A DNA stretch of 64,000 nucleotides from positions 496,001-560,000 of the forward strand of contig NZ_CP032685.1 in NCBI RefSeq assembly GCF_003627795.1. The letters run 5' to 3'. Below the pieces are notes generated by a model that made no database searches, was not told where the DNA came from, and saw only the letters and a list, made by a program, of their open reading frames with translations. This DNA is from Rhizobium sp. CCGE531 (GTDB taxonomy: Bacteria; Pseudomonadota; Alphaproteobacteria; Rhizobiales; Rhizobiaceae). Of the stretch, positions 24,071 through 33,538 are shown one piece after another. Within the stretch, counting starts at the first letter, position 1. Each line of letters opens with the position of its first letter. The translations under genes were made by a program, and so were the position numbers.

Positions 24071-26491
24071 TCAATAATCGCCCGGCTGCGGGTGCTTGGC
24101 AAGCATGAGGTCTCGCAGCCCCCGGCTACCGTCGCGGTTGCCGGTGGCGGCGACTGCGGTGAAGATGCGCTCGGCATCGTCGTACATTTTGAGATTGAGA
24201 TAGCAATATCCGCGCAGCACCATGAGATCGACGCGCTCCTGTTGCAGCTGCGCGCGCTGGTCGAGATAGAGCAGCGTCTCGTGGTAGCGTTTGCCGGAGA
24301 AGGCGGATAATGCGCGGTCGGAGAGTATGGCTACCTGCAATTCGGCGGCGCGTTGATGGCTCATCGGGGCCTTGGTTGCGGCCACGGCTGCATTGTTGGC
24401 AAGGCCGGCGCGAAGATAGGCGAGGCTCTGGCCATAGGCGGCCTCTTCCCGGGACTTTGGATCTGCATTGTTCAATGCGACGGCGAAGGCTTCCACAGCC
24501 TCCAACGGTCGATTGAGGTTCATCAGGCACCAGCCGCGCGACAAGGCATTGGCAGGTGTGAGCAGCTCTGCATTGACGGTAATCGTGCATCCGGAAGGTT
24601 GCCGCGCTGTGCGGGCAACCGTTTTCGTGCGGGTTTGCGGTTCAGTATATTCGACTGACGGGGAACGGCGACCAGGTGCGGCCGGCTGTACGGCGATTGG
24701 CGCGTTGGCATTGGCTTGCGTCATGGGGACCTGAGCTGCCGCTTGAGGAGCGACCGGCGCTACATATTGCGGGCTGCCCTGTTGTGTTGCCTGAGGCGTC
24801 GGTTGAGACGCGGGCGGCTCTGTTGTCTGCGCTGCCTGGTTGGGGGAGGGTAATGGCGTCGAGACAGGCGTGCGCGGGGCCGGCTCACCGAGGACGGCGA
24901 TGCGCTGCGAGCGGCCGGCCCAGAGCCGTTGGACCTCGGCGACGCCCTGCCGGTCATTCAACTGATTGCGCGTGATTGCGAGACCATAGGCAGAAGGTTC
25001 ATCATCCGGCTTCCAGCGTAGGGCCGTCTCGAACCAGCGGGCCGCGGCCTGCGGTTGGTTCAGCGTGCGGGCGTACCAGCCGAATTGCTGCGCCGTCGGC
25101 ACATATTTCTCCTTCACGATCTCGGCGGCGACACGTCGCAGCACGTCTTCGCTGAGATTGGCGGGTGGCTGCAGGGCCATCAGATTGGCAGTCGCGGCAA
25201 GGTAGGTCGCTATCGCATCCTTGGATTCGTTGCGCCACTTGTACATGACGTCTTCGGCTTCTTGCGGCTTATGGTCGGCGATCAGAACCAGGGCGAGGCC
25301 TTGCGAGATCGTTGCGGAATCCTCTTTCTCATGCGCGGCTTTGAACCATTGTTCCGCATCGCTGTAGTTGCCACGGCGCAGATAGTACCAGCCGAGCAGC
25401 GAATCATCCGATGCTAGGCCTTGGCTTCGGGCGATACGTTCGACTTGAGACAGATAGTCCTGTGCGACGGTCAGCTTGGGGTCTTCATTGCCCTGGGCTA
25501 CGAAACGGCGGGCAAGATCGGTCCTTATACTGTCGAACTCCCGCCCGCCATTGCCGTCGGGCTTCTCGAGCGACAGCAGATCCTGCATCGGCTGATACGG
25601 CAGCAGGCCCGCGGCTTTCTGAATGGTGGCAATCCGTTCCTGCGGATTGGTGCAGGTCTTCAGGACATATTTGTAAGCGTCCTCGCCGCGCGCGGCGCGA
25701 TCCGAGCGGATGAAGGCTTCGGCAACGCGCCAGAGGATGTCGATGTCGCTGCAGGTCAGCAGGCTCGGCGTATTGGCGCCGACATCGATCACAGTCGCGT
25801 ATTGCTTGAGGTCGGAGGCGTTGACAAGGCGTGTGCGCGCTTCTGCTACGTCGAGGCGCTCAAGGAGATCGGAGGGCGGCTGCCAGCCGGTTTCGGCCGT
25901 CTGGCGATCGGCAACGGCCTTGCGCACCTCTGCATAGCGGCCCTCCGAATAGAGCTGCCACATGGCCTCGAGCCGCTTGTCGCTGTTTTGCGGAACGGCC
26001 AGCGGATCGGCCGGCGGTGTCCAATTGGGATAGAGCGCCTGCAGGCGGGAGATTTCGGCCTGCAGCCTTGCCTTGTCGCCACGGCTGGCAAAATAGCGCA
26101 ATGCGCTTTCATCCACTTTGGGCGGATTATTGGCAGGCTCAGCTTGGCCCTGTTGCTGCGATGAAGGCTGTGGTGCTGATTGCGATGGTGGTGTTGTTTG
26201 CGCGACCGTGTCCGGCACCGTCTGAGCCGTTTGCACGGTGTTTGAAGGCTCGGGGAGAACCGGGGCGGGCGCGTTTGCCTGTATGTGATCGGCGAGTGCC
26301 CGCAGATCGACGGGCTGTCCGGGGATGCCGCCCTGCGTCATATCACCGGCGAGCGTGATCTGCGGTTCCAGGCGACTGGACTTTGCCAGCTTGATCTTGT
26401 CCTCGGGCGAGTCATGATCCTTTGTCGCGAGCGTGAACCCCGCCACGGCGACGGCCATGAAAGCCATGATCAAGGTGGACTTTATAAACAC
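24071..26491 (-). CDS. TPR-repeat protein of the cellulose operon (BcsC-like, no barrel)
   Basis: About 806 residues from a GTG start at 26491 that overlaps the celC stop; ATG 26467 is an alternative. An N-terminal membrane anchor (STLIMAFMAVAVAGFTLA) is followed by Pro/Gln-rich linkers, many TPR-type helix pairs (for example DDSLLGWYYLRRGNYSDAEQ, and ARTLNQPQAAARWFETALRW), a second Pro/Gln linker near residue 560, and more TPRs up to the C-terminus. BcsC proteins use such TPRs in the periplasm to pass cellulose to an outer-membrane barrel, but no beta-barrel domain is present here. It is the last gene of the operon and probably scaffolds the synthase complex. Confidence 0.8.
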   Translation of the reverse strand: MFIKSTLIMAFMAVAVAGFTLATKDHDSPEDKIKLAKSSRLEPQITLAGDMTQGGIPGQPVDLRALADHIQANAPAPVLPEPSNTVQTAQTVPDTVAQTTPPSQSAPQPSSQQQGQAEPANNPPKVDESALRYFASRGDKARLQAEISRLQALYPNWTPPADPLAVPQNSDKRLEAMWQLYSEGRYAEVRKAVADRQTAETGWQPPSDLLERLDVAEARTRLVNASDLKQYATVIDVGANTPSLLTCSDIDILWRVAEAFIRSDRAARGEDAYKYVLKTCTNPQERIATIQKAAGLLPYQPMQDLLSLEKPDGNGGREFDSIRTDLARRFVAQGNEDPKLTVAQDYLSQVERIARSQGLASDDSLLGWYYLRRGNYSDAEQWFKAAHEKEDSATISQGLALVLIADHKPQEAEDVMYKWRNESKDAIATYLAATANLMALQPPANLSEDVLRRVAAEIVKEKYVPTAQQFGWYARTLNQPQAAARWFETALRWKPDDEPSAYGLAITRNQLNDRQGVAEVQRLWAGRSQRIAVLGEPAPRTPVSTPLPSPNQAAQTTEPPASQPTPQATQQGSPQYVAPVAPQAAAQVPMTQANANAPIAVQPAAPGRRSPSVEYTEPQTRTKTVARTARQPSGCTITVNAELLTPANALSRGWCLMNLNRPLEAVEAFAVALNNADPKSREEAAYGQSLAYLRAGLANNAAVAATKAPMSHQRAAELQVAILSDRALSAFSGKRYHETLLYLDQRAQLQQERVDLMVLRGYCYLNLKMYDDAERIFTAVAATGNRDGSRGLRDLMLAKHPQPGDY

Positions 26492-27528
26492 TCCGGGTGT
26501 TTCTCCGCGACGAAAGCCAGGCTCAGCAGTTGCAAGGTGGCCGGATAGTAAAGCGATGGCGCGAACTGCCTGACCGAAGCCGGCAGTTTCGTTCCGTTCA
26601 CCACACACGCCACAACATCGTTAACAATTCCATAACCGGGATCGGAAAGCCGGTCCTTCGGCTTGCCGGTTGTAAGGTCGATCGCCGCCGGCGCTCCCTC
26701 GACGGTCATGCCTTGCCGCAGACGCGTGAGCAGGGCTTTGTCGTCTATGCCGGCTCGCGCCAGGTAAAGTGGGATCCTGACGGCGTTATAGCCGAATTCC
26801 GCCTCGAAGCCCTCGGCGGGCTCCGGCTTGGCCTTCAGGCTGACCCAATCGGCCGGAAGCTTGCGTGGGCCAAACTGCATCGCACGCAGCAGGGTCAGAC
26901 CATCGTCATTCAGCTTCCGCCAGCGATCGGAAGGCGCCAAGAGGGCCATGACGGGAAACGCCTCGAAAATCCAATAGGATGGATTGATGACGGGGCCATC
27001 TTTGCGCCCCGGCGGCAGATACCCATCCACACCGGGAATGAGTAGCGTCCGCCCTCCGTAATTGATGACCATGCGGGCGAGGATGGCGTTGGCCATGTTC
27101 GCGGCGACCTGCAGATAATCCTTCCTGTCCCAGGCTGATCCTGCAAGCGCCAAGGCATAGGCGATCAACAGATCGCCGTCGGAGGCGTTGTTCGTGTCCG
27201 TGACGTGCGGTGTGGCGGCCGGATCCCATTTCCAGACGGCGAGGCCATCGTCGCGGAGCAGGAGTTCCGTGCGGGTGAAATACCAGATCTGTTCGAAATC
27301 GGCCTGCTTGTTGGCGAGATAGGCAAGCAGGAGACCGTAGCCTTGCCCTTCGCTGTGGCTGATGCCGTTATTGCCATTGTCGATGATGCGGCCGCTCTGA
27401 TCGAGAAACTTCGCTTTATAGGCAGTCCAGGCTTGCGGATCGATTGCGGCGTGCTGAGCGGCGACGGGTTGGGCTACCATTAGGGCAGTTACGGTGCAGA
27501 TCGCAAGAAGGGAGCGCCAGCCTCTCAT
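26482..27528 (-). CDS. celC: Periplasmic endoglucanase of the cellulose operon (GH8)
   Basis: A 348-residue glycoside hydrolase family 8 enzyme with a cleavable signal peptide (about residues 1-24, ending VAAQ). The catalytic acid is Glu in ISHSEGQGYGLLLAY (about residue 60) and the conserved Asp lies in NNASDGDLLIAYAL (about 117). BcsZ/CelC enzymes trim or untangle nascent cellulose in the periplasm and are needed for proper fibrils. It overlaps the end of bcsB by ATGA (27525-27528) and runs into the TPR gene. Length and motifs are normal. Confidence 0.93.
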   Translation of the reverse strand: MRGWRSLLAICTVTALMVAQPVAAQHAAIDPQAWTAYKAKFLDQSGRIIDNGNNGISHSEGQGYGLLLAYLANKQADFEQIWYFTRTELLLRDDGLAVWKWDPAATPHVTDTNNASDGDLLIAYALALAGSAWDRKDYLQVAANMANAILARMVINYGGRTLLIPGVDGYLPPGRKDGPVINPSYWIFEAFPVMALLAPSDRWRKLNDDGLTLLRAMQFGPRKLPADWVSLKAKPEPAEGFEAEFGYNAVRIPLYLARAGIDDKALLTRLRQGMTVEGAPAAIDLTTGKPKDRLSDPGYGIVNDVVACVVNGTKLPASVRQFAPSLYYPATLQLLSLAFVAEKHPECL

Positions 27529-30053
27529 TCGCGCCTGCCGATCTTGGAAAGGACGCTCGCTGTGCTGACGCCGAGCAGGAAGGAGGCAGCTACGAACAGG
27601 AGTGCGTAGGACAGTATGTTACTGGAAAGCCAGTTTGCGGCGATCAACCGATAGTTCGTCAACGACCAGGGCTGCGACGTGACCAAGGTGAAGCGGCTGA
27701 CGGGAACCGTATTGATCTTTCCGGTCTTGCCGGAATAGACGGTGATGCGACCGCTGATCTCAGGCCATGCGTTCTGCGCGGTCATTGCCTCCACGCCTGA
27801 GCGCAGGTCTTGGGCATTCGGTGCGGTCACGACGGTCCAGCCTGCGTCATTGGTCGGATTTGCCTCCTGGGCGATCAGGAGGCTATTGGCGTTCGACGGC
27901 GTGAACACCTGCTCCGAGCCGGGTATGAAGCGCAGCGAGCTCAAAGTGATATCGAAATTGCGATGCATCCATTGCTGGAAGTGTTCCATTTGCCCCTGCA
28001 GCAGTCCGCCGCTGATGCGGGAGCGCCAATCGGCTATCGTCACTGAGGCTTCCGGCGTACCGGTCTGACCGGGTGCCGGCGGGCGCCAGGCTACCTGGCT
28101 CGATGAGGAGATGTTCATTTGCGTGAGGACCGTCGACGGCAGTTGCGAGACGGAGCCGATGAACAGCGCGTTGCGGGTCCCGACAGTGTTTGAGGAGACC
28201 GTCGGGTCCATGGGGATAGGATGTCCGGCAACGAGCGCCATTCGACCAAGGAGTGTCGCGGCCGCAGATAGCGTGTCGGCATCCGCTCGGTCGATGAAGA
28301 GCGCGGTCGGCTCGCTCCCGCGATTGTAGGGGTAGCCGGTACCGGCGAATGCGGCAAGGTTGGGCCGCTGTGCGACCCTGGCAAAATCCGGGACGCGGAA
28401 CTGGCTGGTATCGAACAAGGCAAAACGCGGCGTCGTGCTCGATGTTGCTGCGGGCGCGCACGCTGAATCCTCGTCGGCGAGCAATATGGCTTCCAGCGTG
28501 ATTGTATTCAGGCCCGGCTTGAAATGGCGCATGGTGATGCGAATGGGCAGTTGCCGGAAGATGCCGCCGCCGGTCGCCGTGATCGGCTTCGTCGTGGCGA
28601 TGCTGCCGTTGACGTAAACATCGATATGGCTGCCCGGCCGCACATCCTTGGCATAGGCTGCGTCAAGCAGGATGGTGGCTTCCCCATAGGCGTTCGCATA
28701 GAAATCGGACGGAATTGCCACATTGAAGCTGGTGTGGAAGCGCCGCCCGGAGAATTCCGTCGTCTTGACGCCCAGCTGTTCGAAGGAAAGGCTGGTGTCG
28801 GAGTAGATCAGCGGCGCATCCGGGGCCGTCCATCGCTGCGTCACCAGTAGATCGCGGGGGGTGTTGGGGTCGCGGTCGGTCGGAGAAACTACCATATCGA
28901 TCGCAGAGGAAATCGCCTGCCAGGACGGGCCGCTAATGAGCAGGAGCTGCTGGCCGCTACGCGGATCGGTCGCAAATGTCGCCAGAGCTCCATTTTGCGC
29001 CGAGGTCGCAACGGCAAAGACGGGTTGCAATTCCGCCGGTGTGCCGACGATGACAGTCATCTTGCCGGGACCGGGCGAGGGCAGTACGTCCGTATCGAAC
29101 GAGAAGGTCTCGTTCGGCATTCCGCTGAGTAGAGCAAGGCCCTGCGCGAGACGAAGGATCGGCTTAGTCGTCCCGGGTTGGGCAAGCGCCGGCACGACAA
29201 GATTGAACTGCGTCTTGCCGGCTCCGTCGACACCGATCGCGCGGATCGCATCGGTGGTCGACAGTTTCTCAGCCTCGTTGCCGGCGAAGCTCAAGTAGGT
29301 TCTTGCCGGATCGATGTCCGACCAGAGCTCGTAGGTTGAGGGGATATCGCAATCGACGCGGTGGCGTTGCTCCGCCTCGAAGGTCAGCAGGTTGGCACCC
29401 GGCTGTAGGAGCCCGCGCGGGATGTCGAAAGTGACATCCGATTCATTATCGGAGGAGCCGATCTGCTGTTGGTGCACCACGCGGTCGTTCAGAAGGACGG
29501 TAAGCTGCGATGCCTCCGGAGCAACGACGACCGCATTCTGATAGGCAAAGCTCAATTTCGCCGGTGCTGCGGCTTGCTCGGGCGTCAGATAGATCGACCA
29601 GGACCTGCGATCGGCCTCCCCCTCCAATCGCAATTTGGCGAAGGGAACGACATAGCGACGGAACGCCGGCGTGGGTGCGGCAGCAATTGTCGGTTTCGCC
29701 TTCGGCGCTTCCTGGGGGCTTGCTTGAACCGGGGCGACGGGCGTTTTGGTCTGCGGCGCAGCGGTTTGCGGCGTGGCGGCTGGCGGCGTTATGACCAAAG
29801 GTGGAGTAACCTGAGGAGTAATGGCCTTAGGTGTCACAGCCTGCGGAATTGCGGCTGAAGGCGCTGTCGTCTTGGGCGGTTCGGCCTGTGGTGCTGTCGT
29901 CCGGGGGGGTATGGTGATCCGCGGCACTGCCGGCGATGCGCCTTTCGGCCGCTCGCCCGACATGTCGAAAGGCGCCGTCTGCGCCTGCGCGGTCGCAGCG
30001 CCCAGGAGAATAATAAGAGTAGGAAGGATAAGAGCAGGCAGGATACGGATCAT
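27525..30053 (-). CDS. bcsB: Cellulose synthase regulatory/periplasmic subunit BcsB
   Basis: About 842 residues from MIRILPALILPTLIILLGAA, a clear signal peptide. An open frame extends 80 codons further upstream into bcsA but is an overlap artefact; the chosen ATG shares one base with the bcsA stop (TGATG). A Pro/Thr/Ala-rich linker follows (about 30-130), then the alternating carbohydrate-binding and flavodoxin-like domains of BcsB, and a single C-terminal membrane anchor (SYALLFVAASFLLGVSTASV) that packs on BcsA. The protein guides the glucan chain through the periplasm. Confidence 0.92.
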   Translation of the reverse strand: MIRILPALILPTLIILLGAATAQAQTAPFDMSGERPKGASPAVPRITIPPRTTAPQAEPPKTTAPSAAIPQAVTPKAITPQVTPPLVITPPAATPQTAAPQTKTPVAPVQASPQEAPKAKPTIAAAPTPAFRRYVVPFAKLRLEGEADRRSWSIYLTPEQAAAPAKLSFAYQNAVVVAPEASQLTVLLNDRVVHQQQIGSSDNESDVTFDIPRGLLQPGANLLTFEAEQRHRVDCDIPSTYELWSDIDPARTYLSFAGNEAEKLSTTDAIRAIGVDGAGKTQFNLVVPALAQPGTTKPILRLAQGLALLSGMPNETFSFDTDVLPSPGPGKMTVIVGTPAELQPVFAVATSAQNGALATFATDPRSGQQLLLISGPSWQAISSAIDMVVSPTDRDPNTPRDLLVTQRWTAPDAPLIYSDTSLSFEQLGVKTTEFSGRRFHTSFNVAIPSDFYANAYGEATILLDAAYAKDVRPGSHIDVYVNGSIATTKPITATGGGIFRQLPIRITMRHFKPGLNTITLEAILLADEDSACAPAATSSTTPRFALFDTSQFRVPDFARVAQRPNLAAFAGTGYPYNRGSEPTALFIDRADADTLSAAATLLGRMALVAGHPIPMDPTVSSNTVGTRNALFIGSVSQLPSTVLTQMNISSSSQVAWRPPAPGQTGTPEASVTIADWRSRISGGLLQGQMEHFQQWMHRNFDITLSSLRFIPGSEQVFTPSNANSLLIAQEANPTNDAGWTVVTAPNAQDLRSGVEAMTAQNAWPEISGRITVYSGKTGKINTVPVSRFTLVTSQPWSLTNYRLIAANWLSSNILSYALLFVAASFLLGVSTASVLSKIGRRE

Positions 30054-32242
30054 CAGCTTCTCGCCTTTGCATCCTGCCGCTGCTGCGTGCGATCCGAGCC
30101 CCCACCCCTGAAAAGATAGATCAAACCGCGACTGGTCTGATAGAATGACAGGCTCAGGAACCAGATCGTTCCCCGGATGATGCCGGGGTTGCGCCGGCGC
30201 GCCTGCTGGAACTTCGTCCATTGGTCGGAATTGGCAAAGACGAGGTCGGCAATCAGGCGATGGTCGGCGGCGCCCTTCGGAACATACTGGCATCCAACGG
30301 CCGTGATGTCGCCCATTTGTTCGATATTGCGGATCATGACCGACAAGGTCACCATGTCGGCGCCGCTATAGGGCTGGAAGCGAATGGTGGCTTCCGAGCC
30401 GACCTTGATCGGGTCCATACCCCTGTTGAAGACGTTCAGCCTGGCGCCATGGACGGAAACATCCTCGATGGATGCGGAATTCCACTTGCCGTCAGTCCCG
30501 AATTCGCTGCGGCGATCCACCCTGACGCGCCGCGAGGACGCGCGCTCCCCGCGTTCCGAGACGACGCCGAGCGCACAGCCGGACAGGATGAGGTTGATGA
30601 TGTTCCAGCCGCCGACGACGAGCGTGACATCGGCCTTATAGGGTTCCGCATAGACGCGGTATATGGTGACCGCCAGCGCGATGACCTGAACGGCAAAGAT
30701 GACGAAGAACGGACGGCTGATCTCCGAAAGCCGGCTGACGGCGATCGATTCGTCCTTGGCCGTGACCTTGAAAGTCGGCTTGCGAGGATTGAGCATGACC
30801 GAAACGACGGCGGGCAACAGATGCACGGTCTGGACGTATTCATAGAGCTCCGAAATCCATGGCCAGCGGAACGAGCCATAGAGATAGTTCTGCATCATCA
30901 GGTTCACGAGCATGTAGGCAAGCGTATAGGCGAGGAATTCGCTGCCTGATGCCGTAAAGATCTCGAGGTCGAAAAACAGATAGAAGAGCGGCGCGAACAG
31001 GAAAATGACGCGCGGGAACGGAAAGAGCCAAAAGAGCGTCGAAGACATGTAGCAGAGGCGCTGCGGCAGCGTCAGGCCGCGCTTCAGGAGGGGGAAGCGG
31101 AAGCGCAGGATCTGCATCATCCCCTGCGCCCAGCGGCTACGCTGACCGATGAAGCTCGCAAAGGTCGCCGGCTGCAGGCCGGCAATTAGCGGCTTGTCGA
31201 CATAGATGCTGTTCCAGCCGGCTCCGTGCAGCGCGAGCGCGGTTTCGCAATCCTCGGTGATGCTGATGCCGCTGAAGCCGTTTTGCGATTCCAGCGCCCG
31301 GCGGCTGAGCACGGCGGCGGATCCGCAGAAAAAGGCCGCGTTCCATTTGTCCAGGCCGCGCTGAATGATGCCGTAGAACATCTCGTTCTCGCTCGGCATG
31401 TTGTCGAAGGTGCGCAGGTTGCGCTCCAACGGGTCCGGATTGATGAAGAAATGCGGCGTCTGTACGAGGAAGAGCTTTGGATCATCCTCGAAATATCCGA
31501 CCGTTTCGAGCAGAAAATCGCGCGCAGGCGCATGGTCGGCGTCGAAGACGGCAATCAACTCGCCGTTCGAATGTTCCAGTCCGTTGTTGAGATTGCCGGC
31601 CTTCGCATGTTCGTTGCGCTCGCGCGTCAGATACTCGACTTCCAGATCTGCGCAAAGTTGCTTGAGTTCATTATGGCGCGCGATCGCAGCCTGCGATTCC
31701 AGAATCTTCGTGGAGTTGCGCTTCTGCGCGGTGCCACCGTCGTCCAGCAGCCAGACCCTGAGCTTATCGGCCGGATAGTCCATCGCCTTGGCGGAGGCGA
31801 GCGTGTTGGCAAGCAGATTGGTATCTTCATTATAGGACGGCACGAAGACATCCACCGACGGGAAATGCTGCGTCTTCGCCGCGCGCGCGGTGCGCGGGGG
31901 CAGGGGGGTCGCGACGATGAAGAGGCTGAGCATCAGCATCGCGACGTTGTACATTTCGGCGAGATAGAGCAGCAGGCCCGGGATGAAGTTTTCCAGCTGG
32001 TTGACCGGCGGCAGCGTGTAGGACGTGCGCCAATAGACATAGCGCAGCACGATGGCGGTGCCGAAGGCAAGGGCGACCAGTCGCCACGTTCCCTGACGCT
32101 TGAGGACCTTGATGACCGCCATGATGGTAACGACGACCGTGCCGGCAATCAGCTGGGTTTGAAGGTTGACCGGCAATGTGATCAGCACGATGCCGCATAG
32201 TGCTATCACGGCCCATATCAAGATGCTGCGTGCTGTCTGCAT
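30053..32242 (-). CDS. bcsA: Cellulose synthase catalytic subunit BcsA
   Basis: A 729-residue inner-membrane GT2 processive synthase. I place the start at MQTARSILIWAVIAL (32242), behind GAAGGGA; 11 further codons upstream are open. Catalytic motifs are all present: LLDDGG, FDADHAPARDF, TEDCETALALHGAGW and the processivity motif QRSRWAQG. Hydrophobic helices flank the catalytic domain, and a C-terminal PilZ domain (RRVRVDRRSEF, EDVSVHGARL) should bind cyclic di-GMP. It polymerises UDP-glucose into beta-1,4-glucan and extrudes it. Regulation by cyclic di-GMP is inferred from the PilZ residues. Confidence 0.96.
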   Translation of the reverse strand: MQTARSILIWAVIALCGIVLITLPVNLQTQLIAGTVVVTIMAVIKVLKRQGTWRLVALAFGTAIVLRYVYWRTSYTLPPVNQLENFIPGLLLYLAEMYNVAMLMLSLFIVATPLPPRTARAAKTQHFPSVDVFVPSYNEDTNLLANTLASAKAMDYPADKLRVWLLDDGGTAQKRNSTKILESQAAIARHNELKQLCADLEVEYLTRERNEHAKAGNLNNGLEHSNGELIAVFDADHAPARDFLLETVGYFEDDPKLFLVQTPHFFINPDPLERNLRTFDNMPSENEMFYGIIQRGLDKWNAAFFCGSAAVLSRRALESQNGFSGISITEDCETALALHGAGWNSIYVDKPLIAGLQPATFASFIGQRSRWAQGMMQILRFRFPLLKRGLTLPQRLCYMSSTLFWLFPFPRVIFLFAPLFYLFFDLEIFTASGSEFLAYTLAYMLVNLMMQNYLYGSFRWPWISELYEYVQTVHLLPAVVSVMLNPRKPTFKVTAKDESIAVSRLSEISRPFFVIFAVQVIALAVTIYRVYAEPYKADVTLVVGGWNIINLILSGCALGVVSERGERASSRRVRVDRRSEFGTDGKWNSASIEDVSVHGARLNVFNRGMDPIKVGSEATIRFQPYSGADMVTLSVMIRNIEQMGDITAVGCQYVPKGAADHRLIADLVFANSDQWTKFQQARRRNPGIIRGTIWFLSLSFYQTSRGLIYLFRGGGSDRTQQRQDAKARS

Positions 32243-32302
32243 CGGTGTCCCTTCAAAGGTATTGCCAGACGCCATCCTGGCGTCCCCAAGCCGCGCCGCT
32301 TG

Positions 32303-33286
32303 CTAGCGGCACCCCTGGGATATGCCAGCTTCTCCGTTACAGTCCGGTAAAGGCACGATGATATTGCTTGCCGTATTCGTCGACGGCGGCTGCGCTATCG
32401 AGGTCGGTCCGCTTGCGCCATTCGTCTGTGGCGGCGCGCTCTGCCCGTCGGGCAAGGGTACGCGCGGCCCGATCATCGGCGGCAGGGTCGGCTGGACCTG
32501 CGGCTGCGGCTGCGTCACGGCCGGGCGGCGGATGACAACGGGGCGCGCTGCTGCGGGGTGGTTCGGGTAGCCGATGCCGATCGGCGCCGTACGATAGGTC
32601 GTTGCATCGGGATAGACCAGTTCGCCAGGCTTGCCCAGAACAGCATCGGCTCCGCGCGGCCCGCCGAAGGGGTTCAGTGCGGCACCGGCGAAATGGCCTG
32701 TTATCGTATAGCCATAGACGGTGCTCAAGAGCTGGCGTTCCGTCGCGAGGGCGTCGCAGAGCCGGATGCGCACTTGCACCATGCCGAAATTGCGTTGCTC
32801 CTGCGACGGGGTGAAACCGGCCTTCACCTGCTGCCAGGCATAGAGGCAGGTATCGCCGGCCCTGCTTTGGCCGGAGGCATAACCAAAAGGCCCGTAGCCG
32901 TTCTGGACGAATATCGCCGAGCGAGCGAGCCGCACGCCGGGGATTGCAGCCGCCATTTCCCGAGCGATCGCACCCTCGCTGACCGTATCGAAGGGCCTGC
33001 TCCCGAGCCCGGGATTCGAGCCGGCTATACCGAGAAACTGCACCTTGAGAAAATTCTGCCCGGGAACGGAAGAGGAGGTGAAGAGCGAGATTGTCTGCTC
33101 GACATCCTTGGCATGCCTGCGCTCCACCACATTGACGATTGCCGGTCCGCCTGGGGGTGGAAAAGCCAGCGCCTTGTCGGCGGCAACGGTTTCCACGCCG
33201 ATCGACTGGCGAACCTGGCCGGTGGTCGTGCATCCGGCGCCGAGGCAAGCTAATATTATCAACGCTATCGCTTTTGAAAAATGCAT
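32303..33286 (-). CDS. bcsN: Cellulose biosynthesis protein BcsN (lipoprotein)
   Basis: A 327-residue protein starting MHFSKAIALIILACLGAGC, a lipoprotein signal peptide whose lipobox ends LGAGC. The body (GVETVAADKALAFPPPGGPA, HAKDVEQTISLFTSSS) matches BcsN, a protein found with alphaproteobacterial cellulose operons, and the C-terminus is a Pro-rich tail. An open frame continues 76 codons upstream, but that part is A+T-rich and lacks the secretion signal context. It precedes bcsA by 60 bases and is probably the first gene of the operon. Its exact role is not established. Confidence 0.85.
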   Translation of the reverse strand: MHFSKAIALIILACLGAGCTTTGQVRQSIGVETVAADKALAFPPPGGPAIVNVVERRHAKDVEQTISLFTSSSVPGQNFLKVQFLGIAGSNPGLGSRPFDTVSEGAIAREMAAAIPGVRLARSAIFVQNGYGPFGYASGQSRAGDTCLYAWQQVKAGFTPSQEQRNFGMVQVRIRLCDALATERQLLSTVYGYTITGHFAGAALNPFGGPRGADAVLGKPGELVYPDATTYRTAPIGIGYPNHPAAARPVVIRRPAVTQPQPQVQPTLPPMIGPRVPLPDGQSAPPQTNGASGPTSIAQPPSTNTASNIIVPLPDCNGEAGISQGCR

Positions 33287-33538
33287 CTCGGGATCGCGGC
33301 AATCGTGTGTGGTCGCATTCATCGCAAATTGCGCGACGCTCTTTAGAATCAAGCCCTTGTATTCAATATAGCAAAGAAAAGCGATTATGGTTAACCAAGG
33401 GTTAATTTCGCTTCCCTGACTCTCGGAAACGACCGGAATTCGCGCCGAATACAGCCTATCGCGCCGGGTGCGCGAACAGGCGACGAGTTGCCGAAGAATG
33501 CGCTGGAGCCGCAAGTGGCAAGCGCGTGGATTTTCTAC
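33287..33538. other. A+T-richer gap upstream of bcsN, likely cellulose operon promoter
   Basis: These 252 bases separate the siderophore-esterase stop from bcsN. They include an A+T-rich run (about 33340-33410) just upstream of bcsN, suitable for a promoter, but I cannot name a sigma-factor motif with confidence. Confidence 0.35.

Noticed and set aside
30054..30293. 80-residue N-terminal extension of BcsB
   Set aside because: It lies inside bcsA in another frame, and a clear signal peptide begins at 30053.
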